From Mesorhizobium sp. 113-3-3 (GTDB lineage: Bacteria > Pseudomonadota > Alphaproteobacteria > Rhizobiales > Rhizobiaceae), in assembly GCF_016756495.1 (NCBI RefSeq), contig NZ_AP023243.1, positions 6,390,501 to 6,454,500 of the forward strand: DNA of 64,000 bases, read 5' to 3'. Positions 57,970-64,000 of the stretch are shown one piece after another. The notes beneath the pieces are model-generated. The model had not been told where the DNA came from. It did not search any database and was given only the letters and a program-made list of their open reading frames with translations. Each line of letters begins with the position of its first letter. The first letter of the stretch is position 1. The position numbers and the translations under genes were made by a program.

Positions 57970-58027
57970 GGTGGCACTTCACTCTCTAAGCGATGGAAGG
58001 GCGGAAGGCGCTGCGGGCAGCGAATGA

Positions 58028-58130
58028 TTACGACGGCACGTAGACGTCGTCCGGGGAGTAGCCCGACTCGATGTCAAGATCGGCCAACGTGTAACTGTCT
58101 AGGCATACCGCGCGGCGAGATGCAGAACTT
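58028..58130 (-). pseudogene. possible C-terminal relic of CYP115
   Basis: Upstream of cyp112 a minus-strand frame of about 33 codons ends DLDIESGYSPDDVYVPS and a TAA at 58028. It has no start or P450 heme loop. In many rhizobia only a fragment of cyp115, the GA 3-oxidase gene, is left at exactly this position, so this could be that fragment. The match is by position, not by a proven sequence motif. Confidence 0.3.
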
Positions 58131-58719
58131 TATCCTGCGCCTTCGAGTTCAGGATTAAGGCGAGTGTGGTGGTCCCTTGAGTCGCAGCCGGCCATCAAGA
58201 TTTCCTGCGCAAGCGTCGACAAGGTTGGCAGCCTGTTTGGGTACGGGCGGTTTCGCCAAGGCCCCCTTGCCATAGGATGCTATCTGATGCGGATTTGACA
58301 TTATGCTTTTCTTTCTTCGTTCCATCGATCGCGGTGTCATCCACGAAATGAAGATCGGTCGTCGGCTCCCGGCTCCCAACGAAGGAGTCTCAAAACTCGT
58401 GCCAATTTGGCCGACCCAGCAGAAGAAAAACATTGTGATTGCTTTTCAGGGGATTAGCCTGAGGCAGACAAGAGCTCGATGAAATAGCCCGGTGTCGCGG
58501 ACCCAACAAAGGCGACAAAACAGTGTCGGATAGTATACGGTGGTCAGACGCCAGACCGGCGACACCTTCTTTATTAGTTGTCCTGTCGTGGAATGATGGC
58601 AGGCGACCTGACCGTATTGAGCCATAGGAGGGCTCCTGGTTGGCTCAGGGGTCACGTGCTTGCTCCGGGCGCGCTCGAGGCGGCTTGCGGGCTCGTTGCC
58701 AATGCAACACAGGCGATCC
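58131..58719. other. degraded transposase-like DNA
   Basis: Minus-strand fragments near 58150-58430 look like pieces of a transposase but cannot be assigned to a family. No intact gene is seen. This forms the right border of the GA block. Confidence 0.35.
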
Positions 58720-59182
58720 GCAACACCGCCATCTGGGGCGAAGCCGGCACGGCCCAAGAAGTTCGGCGCTTGGGACGGCAACCTGATGACGGAATGGCAT
58801 GTCCGCTATGGCGGTCGCGCGTGATGATCTACTGGCATGTCGAAAAGGGCTCGACCTGCATTTTCTCGCAGCTCAAGCGCTGTTCGTCTTCGGAGGTCGC
58901 GGCGATGACCAAGGTCTTGCTGCGACATTACACCAACGTGGAGATCCAGCGCTTATATGTCGGCAGCCATGGCCAGAGCGCCCTCGGCGTCCCTTTTGCC
59001 GCCTGCTCGGGTTCAACCTGCCGCCACGCCTGAGGGCGATCGCCTGGCAGAAGCTGGCGCTGCCAGGCCTGCGCGCTGAATTGCCAAATGCTTCCCATTC
59101 TTTCCAAGGTCCTCACTTGGGAGGAGGTCGAGCAGCAGTATGGCCACAGTCAATCTGGGCCGGCCAGAACGACATCGGAATA
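58720..59182 (+). pseudogene. Tn3-family transposase C-terminal remnant
   Basis: Shifting frames give [56 protein letters not shown] and LPPRLRAIAWQKLALPG. These are typical of the C-terminal part of Tn3-type transposases. Frameshifts and the missing N-terminal half show it is dead. The intact IS6-family element begins 9 bp after it. Confidence 0.75.
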
Positions 59183-59190
59183 GTCCGGCC

Positions 59191-60004
59191 GGCACCGTAA
59201 AGTTAACCGACGGCTGATGAAGATGTGCGAACATGGGCCATGTCAGAAGTTGCTCGTGATCCGCTTTATCGTCGCCACCGCTTTCCCGCCGAGATCATTG
59301 CGCACGCGGTATGGCTCTACTTTCGCTTTCCGCTCAGCCTGCGCATGGACATGTTGGCGGCCCGCGGCATCATCGTCACGCATCAGACCATTCGAAGCTG
59401 GGCGGAGAAATTCGGGCGGCATTTCGCCCGGGAGATCAAGCGACGGTCAGCCGGCTGCCTGGGCGACAAATGGCATCTCGACGAATGTGTGGTGGCCATC
59501 AATGGCAAGAAGCAGTGGCTCTGGCGTGCCGTCGATCAGGACGGCTTGGTCCTCGAAGTGCTGGTGCAAAGCCGCCGAAATGCCAAGGCGGCAAAGCGTC
59601 TGATGCGCAAGTTGCTGAAGGCTCAAGGGCGGACACCACGAGTCATGATCACCGACAAGCTCCGGTCCTATGATGCCGCCAGGCGCGACCTCATGCCCGG
59701 TGTCGAACACCGGTCGCACAAAGGCCTCAATAATCGAGCGGAAAATTCGCACCAGCCGACCCGACGACGCGAAAGGACCATGAAACGCTTCAAGTCGGCA
59801 CGCCAGCTTCAGCGGTTCGTTTCCATCCATGATCCGATTGCCAACCTGTTCCACTTTCCCCGCAATACGCTGTCATCGGCTCAACATCGAGACCTGCGTA
59901 ACGCCGCCATGCAAATCTGGAACAAAATCGCGTGTCTCGCCGCAGCGTGACAGCCGTCCCGGCCAGCTATCGCTGCATCAATCCGCTGATAACTTTACAG
60001 TGCC
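59191..60004 (+). mobile_element. IS6-family insertion sequence
   Basis: The ends GGCACCGTAAAGTTA and GGCACTGTAAAGTTA (inverted) bound an 814-bp element, the usual IS6-family size. The 8-bp sequences outside (GTCCGGCC left, GTGGGATA right) differ, so there is no target duplication. That suggests deletion or recombination between copies after insertion. Confidence 0.88.
59240..59950 (+). CDS. IS6-family transposase
   Basis: This 236-aa DDE transposase starts MSEVARDPLYRRHRFPAEII and contains GDKWHLDECVV (first Asp), VMITDKLRSY (second Asp) and HKGLNNRAENSHQPTRRRER (Glu). It is full length and likely active. I chose ATG at 59240; an earlier in-frame ATG at 59225 is less typical. Confidence 0.95.
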   Translation: MSEVARDPLYRRHRFPAEIIAHAVWLYFRFPLSLRMDMLAARGIIVTHQTIRSWAEKFGRHFAREIKRRSAGCLGDKWHLDECVVAINGKKQWLWRAVDQDGLVLEVLVQSRRNAKAAKRLMRKLLKAQGRTPRVMITDKLRSYDAARRDLMPGVEHRSHKGLNNRAENSHQPTRRRERTMKRFKSARQLQRFVSIHDPIANLFHFPRNTLSSAQHRDLRNAAMQIWNKIACLAAA

Positions 60005-63000
60005 GTGGGATATATTAGAAAGCGACTGAGCGTCGGCCCCCGTGGGGCACAGGTATGCGTGCAGGGCCTTCAGACATGGGCCCGCGTTCTGTTTATCGTT
60101 TTTGCGGGGTGGGACAAACCTGACGTTAGCTTGTTCATAGAACGGCTTGCGCTCGTCCATGAGTTGGGGAACCGTCTGATCCCGGTCGGAGCCCCGCAGC
60201 AGCGGGCGGGTGGTATCGTTCCTGAGGCGGCGTCGTAGCACCCGCGGGTCGGTATTTATCCAGATCGAGACCGCTTTGTCGGCGATGAGTCGCCGGGTCT
60301 GCTCATCGTTCAACGAGCCGCCACCGGTCGCGATGACCGCGGGCCCTTGCTCGAGCACACGCGCGATTGCCTCCGCCTCAAGCTTCCTAAAATAGCCCTC
60401 GCCATTTGTATTGGATATCTGCGTTATCGATTTCCCGGTCTGCTTCTGAATTTCTTGGTCGGTATCGATGAAGCGCAGCCCCAGTCGCTTGGCGAGTGGC
60501 GCGCCAATCGTGGTTTTCCCGGCGCTCGGCATACCGACAAGCACGACCGGCCGATGGCCGAGGGCAGCGACAGTCTCCTTTGCCTCCGGTGACTTGGCGA
60601 TCTCCGACTCTGTTGATCGTCCGACAGCTCGCAATCCAGGTGCTGCAGCAGCACTATCCTTACCATCCCTCCAGTGTGCTATGCTGAGCACGTTATCGGG
60701 TCTGTCAACTGCCTTATTGCCTTCTCTTACCTTCTGCTCGAGTTTCTCTGCCTTCTGCAAAGCATCACGGCGCTTCAGCTCCTGCATCTCTTTATAGGCG
60801 TCGTGATTGTCAACTTTGGCGCTGTAGCTGGCTGGCGTATGGAATTCCACCTGGAAACGGTAGCCTTCTGTGGTGGCGAGCACAGTGTGTATGCCGAGAT
60901 AACTCGGACGCTCGAATTTGAACCAGTTGGTCACCTCGATTTCGGTGTAGTGCTGCTCCTCGAAGGCCAGAATGGCTGCCTTGAAGGCACGTGTAAAATC
61001 GTTGTCAGGAATTTCGAAGACGTGGCGTACGGCGCTGCTGATCAGCTGTGGAGTGCTGCCGGACGAGATGCTCGTGCCGGTGAGCTGCTCTCTTATGGAG
61101 CGTTCCGATCTCAACCGGCGCTCCAGATGAGGCATTTTCACCTGGATCTCCATTTTCCTGAGGCTTGCGGCGACGCTGAGTGCCGCTGCGGTGATTTTCC
61201 CCTCCTCTTTTGTAGCGCGCGCAACCTCAATTCGGGCGCGCTCTGAGGCCTCCTCGGGGGTCAGCGGGATCATCTCGGCAGCTTCGGCGGTGGGCCGAAG
61301 GCCGGAGGGTCTGCGCAAAATGCCGTGCTCCGCAGCGAGATTGATCGATGTTTCCATGACTGAAGCCGTCAGCGTGGGGTTGTCCTCCAGGTCCTTCAAG
61401 GCTGCATCGACATCAAACCTTCCATGGTTGAGAGACGCTGCCAGGCCCTTGACGTAGGGCACGGACCTCAAGCCAGGCGTCGTATGCAGCAGCCGCTGAA
61501 GATCTTGGCTTTTCCTGGAAAAAAGCCGAGCGCCAGTGTTGGATTTGTAGGCATCGGTGCCGACCTTGATGCCGAGGCTCAGGAGATTGTTTGCGCTTTG
61601 CACGAGGTCATCCGGGTTGTAACCGTCCGGGCGAGGATCGATCCGCGCAGGATAGTTGTCGATCAAAGCCCGGATGCGGTCTCGTGGCTGATTTGTTACC
61701 GGATAGGCATCCGCCAGATCCGGCAACAACTCTGAGACTGCTGCGCTCAGCGTCGTGCTTTTTGCATCGTTCACGGGCCCGACTGTTTCGGGCAGGCGTT
61801 CCGGCTTCTGTGCCCACGCCTCAAGGTCGGCGACCAGCAGCGCGGCCATTTCGCGAGCAACCGGATGCCGGGCGACCTCGATCTCGCGCCGCGCTCTCGC
61901 AAACACGGTCTCGATATCCTGGCCACTCACCTCCTCTTCGCGGCCCAACAACTGACCGATGTCTCGCCGAAGCTCGTGGTGAACGCCTTCGTAGGTGCCA
62001 AAGATGGCACGCTCGGCAAACCAGCCTCGCGCTTCATGGGATTGAGCCAGGAAGTTTCGCTGCAGACCGCTATAGGTTTCCAGGACATCCTGGGTGGCGG
62101 CGAGAATCTGGCTGGCGCGACCAAACTGGTACTTGTCGCCGTCAAGCGCCGGAGTATGCGACTTTGGCGGCTTCAGCGATGGAAGTCCGAGAGCTTGCTC
62201 CTTTTCATCGAACTCGCGCACATGCTCATAAAGCTGCGGCCGGTCGCCGATGATGATGACGGTGTCGCCATCGAAGTCGCCGTCAAGCTTTTTCTGTTCA
62301 CCGGTCGGGACGGCAACCAAGGAGCCCGGAGCGAACACCTCGGTGGCCTGCAGGATGCCGAGGCAGTCGAGCGGCGTGTCCTCCTTGACGCGGTCCTTGC
62401 CTGTCGTCCAGTGCGAATGGGACTTGACGTCCTCGGCAGACAAAACCAGCCCTCGGTCGGCGTGGGCGGCCGGCCACATCTCGTCCGGCACGACGATCAG
62501 GATGCCTTTGGCAAAGAAAGTCGGATCGTCGGCCGCGAGTTCCTCCCCCGACTTCTGGGCGACATTAAAGCTGTATTGGATAGCAACGCAGGTGTCGAGG
62601 AACGCTGCCGTCGGGTCCCCATCAACTGCTGACTTGACCAGGTCGGCGGAAAATGGGCGCAGGTTGGGCTTGTCGTAAGGCGACCGCCCGATCAGCACAC
62701 CGCTTTTGCCCGTCAACGTCTCGCTCTTGAGCGTCGGCACATGGAGACACTTATCAGCGGACGGTACCGCGACTGCGCCAGGACCGTCGATATGTCCGAC
62801 AGTCACCGTTCGAAACAGCTCCTCGGCCGTCAGCTCTTTCCCCTCTCTGCTCTCGAGCCAGGTCTTGGCCTTCTCGTGCGCCTCATCGGCCACTTGCTCG
62901 CTGCGCGGATAATGTTGCAGCGCCGAGGCAGGCAAGGACGATCTCCTTCCCTCACCAAAAGCAGGAACCCGATCAGGTCCTTCCTGCCGACCGGTCCGGC

Positions 63001-64000
63001 GAACAGCTGGCATACGCGTGGCCAGCGAGGCCTTGATGAAACCGCAGCCGTCATACGGTCGCAAGGCGATCGGGCCTTCCGGCCCAATCAGCTTGAAGGG
63101 ACGTTCCTGGTTGGCAGGGCGGTCCGGCAGCAGCGACAATTTGAAGGCGCCTTCCAACGCGTAGTCGCGAGGCCCCAGACCTTGTAAATTCGGTGGCGCT
63201 GCAAACCCCCTGCGCTGAGTGTAGTAATATGCCTCTTTGAAAGGCGCCCAAGAGCGCGATAGCTGCTCGAACGCAGTGCCCGGTGCGGTTTCGGCATAGG
63301 GAATGGCCAGCAGCTTTCCGCCGGAAGATGCTGCCTCCACCCGACCTGGAATGCGGGCGGCGACCTGCGAAAGCGTCTTCGGCGGCGGCTTTAACTTGCT
63401 GCCGCCGAACAGGTCCATGCGGTATGGCACGCCCTCGACGGTCAACGTGCGCGCCAGCATGAACGGGCTCGGCTTTCCGGGCAGTTGCACCGCGACCATC
63501 TTCACCGCCCCCGAGGTCAGGCGATGAAAGATCGAATAGCGTGTCTCGGCCTCCGTGGCCAGTTGCCGGCCCTGCATGTCGACCACCGGCAATCGCATCA
63601 GCCCCGCCTCGCCCTGGGGCGGTCTGGGCTCGTGGTCCATGGCTCGCAAAGTCTGATGGACGTCGAAGACGGACGCTCGATTTTGGGCCTGCACCGTCGC
63701 GGCGTTCTGCGCCATGAACGTGTCCAGCGCATCGGTCGGACCCTCCGCTTCGATCTGCGCGATCAGGTTCCAGCTCATGTTGGAAAGGTCGCGTTCGACG
63801 AGCTCGCGCGTGCTGTCCAGGATTTCCTTGGTCTTGGACTGCAGCTCGTCGCGCCTCGCACGCAAATCGGGCTTGTTGCCCTCGACATAGGGCCGCCGCA
63901 GCAACCCTGCCAGGCTCGCACGGGCCTTGAGCACTTGATAAATCGACAGGGCCAGACAACGGGTCGAGTACGGCCCGCGGGCCCGCTCGGCATCGCTTGC
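59978..64000 (-). CDS. giant protein with RNA-polymerase-like catalytic motif and C-terminal shikimate-kinase-like domain (partial)
   Basis: Numbered from the GTG at 63934 the product has 1318 aa, but the frame is open to the window edge, so the true start is probably outside. VLIGRSPYDKPNLRPF at 413-428 resembles the R-x-P element that precedes the active site of RNA polymerase beta-prime and of eukaryotic RdRPs. KKLDGDFDGDTVIII at 548-562 matches the double-psi beta-barrel catalytic loop (NADFDGD, DLDGD), with Asp 553, 555 and 557. Residues 1125-1290 form a shikimate-kinase-like domain: GMPSAGKTT (Walker A), FIDTDQEI, GYFRKLEAE, ATGGGS and TTRPLLRG. The last eight residues (GTVKLSAD) lie in the IS6-family inverted repeat, so the natural C terminus is lost. 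It may be a secreted effector or a polymerase-like enzyme; this is unproven. Confidence 0.75.
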   Translation of the reverse strand, partial: ASDAERARGPYSTRCLALSIYQVLKARASLAGLLRRPYVEGNKPDLRARRDELQSKTKEILDSTRELVERDLSNMSWNLIAQIEAEGPTDALDTFMAQNAATVQAQNRASVFDVHQTLRAMDHEPRPPQGEAGLMRLPVVDMQGRQLATEAETRYSIFHRLTSGAVKMVAVQLPGKPSPFMLARTLTVEGVPYRMDLFGGSKLKPPPKTLSQVAARIPGRVEAASSGGKLLAIPYAETAPGTAFEQLSRSWAPFKEAYYYTQRRGFAAPPNLQGLGPRDYALEGAFKLSLLPDRPANQERPFKLIGPEGPIALRPYDGCGFIKASLATRMPAVRRTGRQEGPDRVPAFGEGRRSSLPASALQHYPRSEQVADEAHEKAKTWLESREGKELTAEELFRTVTVGHIDGPGAVAVPSADKCLHVPTLKSETLTGKSGVLIGRSPYDKPNLRPFSADLVKSAVDGDPTAAFLDTCVAIQYSFNVAQKSGEELAADDPTFFAKGILIVVPDEMWPAAHADRGLVLSAEDVKSHSHWTTGKDRVKEDTPLDCLGILQATEVFAPGSLVAVPTGEQKKLDGDFDGDTVIIIGDRPQLYEHVREFDEKEQALGLPSLKPPKSHTPALDGDKYQFGRASQILAATQDVLETYSGLQRNFLAQSHEARGWFAERAIFGTYEGVHHELRRDIGQLLGREEEVSGQDIETVFARARREIEVARHPVAREMAALLVADLEAWAQKPERLPETVGPVNDAKSTTLSAAVSELLPDLADAYPVTNQPRDRIRALIDNYPARIDPRPDGYNPDDLVQSANNLLSLGIKVGTDAYKSNTGARLFSRKSQDLQRLLHTTPGLRSVPYVKGLAASLNHGRFDVDAALKDLEDNPTLTASVMETSINLAAEHGILRRPSGLRPTAEAAEMIPLTPEEASERARIEVARATKEEGKITAAALSVAASLRKMEIQVKMPHLERRLRSERSIREQLTGTSISSGSTPQLISSAVRHVFEIPDNDFTRAFKAAILAFEEQHYTEIEVTNWFKFERPSYLGIHTVLATTEGYRFQVEFHTPASYSAKVDNHDAYKEMQELKRRDALQKAEKLEQKVREGNKAVDRPDNVLSIAHWRDGKDSAAAAPGLRAVGRSTESEIAKSPEAKETVAALGHRPVVLVGMPSAGKTTIGAPLAKRLGLRFIDTDQEIQKQTGKSITQISNTNGEGYFRKLEAEAIARVLEQGPAVIATGGGSLNDEQTRRLIADKAVSIWINTDPRVLRRRLRNDTTRPLLRGSDRDQTVPQLMDERKPFYEQANVRFVPPRKNDKQNAGPCLKALHAYLCPTGADAQSLSNISHGTVKLSAD

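Overview
This window looks like part of a symbiosis island of a nodulating rhizobium. The mix of genes best fits a Mesorhizobium-type integrative and conjugative element (ICE), but that is inference. Evidence: a full fixNOQP-fixGHIS microaerobic respiration cluster, an FnrN-type regulator with hemN, a trb-type conjugation system with traG, a nodM gene behind a clear nod box, a sigma-54/NifA-type promoter, an F-box effector relic behind a vir-box-like element, a LuxI-type synthase and a complete bacterial gibberellin operon. Much DNA between these blocks is IS elements and broken genes.

Layout. 1-2.4 kb: poorly resolved start, then a class II Fic protein gene preceded by a repeated ATCGGCCAA motif. 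2.4-3.1 kb: integrase pseudogene. 3.2-11.2 kb (minus): fixNOQP then fixGHIS, with anaerobox-like palindromes. 11.4-14.2 kb: hemerythrin-like protein, FnrN-like regulator, hemN. 14.7-26.6 kb (minus): traG, copG, trbB-C-D-E-J-L-F-G-I and a DUF2274 gene. 26.7-30.4 kb: mostly degraded DNA, one hypothetical gene, a second hemN and an IS6-family relic. 30.6-32.2 kb: NifA/sigma-54 promoter, 19-codon ORF and a porin. 32.2-33.1 kb: fragments of dapA-like, endonuclease-like and hemN genes. 33.2-36.1 kb (minus): nodM with nod box, and a LuxI-type AHL synthase gene. 36.5-40.2 kb: IS4-type relic, alpha-carbonic anhydrase, an intact IS701-family element abutting a decayed IS630-family element. 40.2-42.8 kb: B3/B4-domain protein, LysE exporter and dapA-like gene, with a regulator relic upstream. 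42.8-43.9 kb: two truncated tyrosine recombinases of a RIT-like module. 44.1-47.5 kb (minus): F-box effector pseudogene, cold-shock gene, MFS transporter. 47.9-58.1 kb (minus): gibberellin operon cyp112-cyp114-(ferredoxin-SDR fusion)-cyp117-ggps-cps-ks-idi, visibly GC-richer than its surroundings. 58.2-60.0 kb: transposase relics including a Tn3-family C-terminal part, then an intact IS6-family element. 60.0-64.0 kb (minus): a very large ORF, open to the window edge.

How the parts work together. The fix genes make a high-affinity cbb3 oxidase for respiration in nodules, with FnrN and oxygen-independent coproporphyrinogen oxidase (HemN) as usual partners. nodM supplies glucosamine-6-phosphate for Nod factor under NodD control. 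The GA operon should make GA9, because only a possible relic of CYP115 is left. The trb/traG genes would move the island, but no relaxase or ICE integrase is present here.

The most unusual item is the large protein at 60-64 kb. It carries an RNA-polymerase-type catalytic signature (R-x-P element, then DFDGD) and, at its C terminus, a complete shikimate-kinase-like P-loop kinase domain. Its last codons come from the adjacent IS6-family element.
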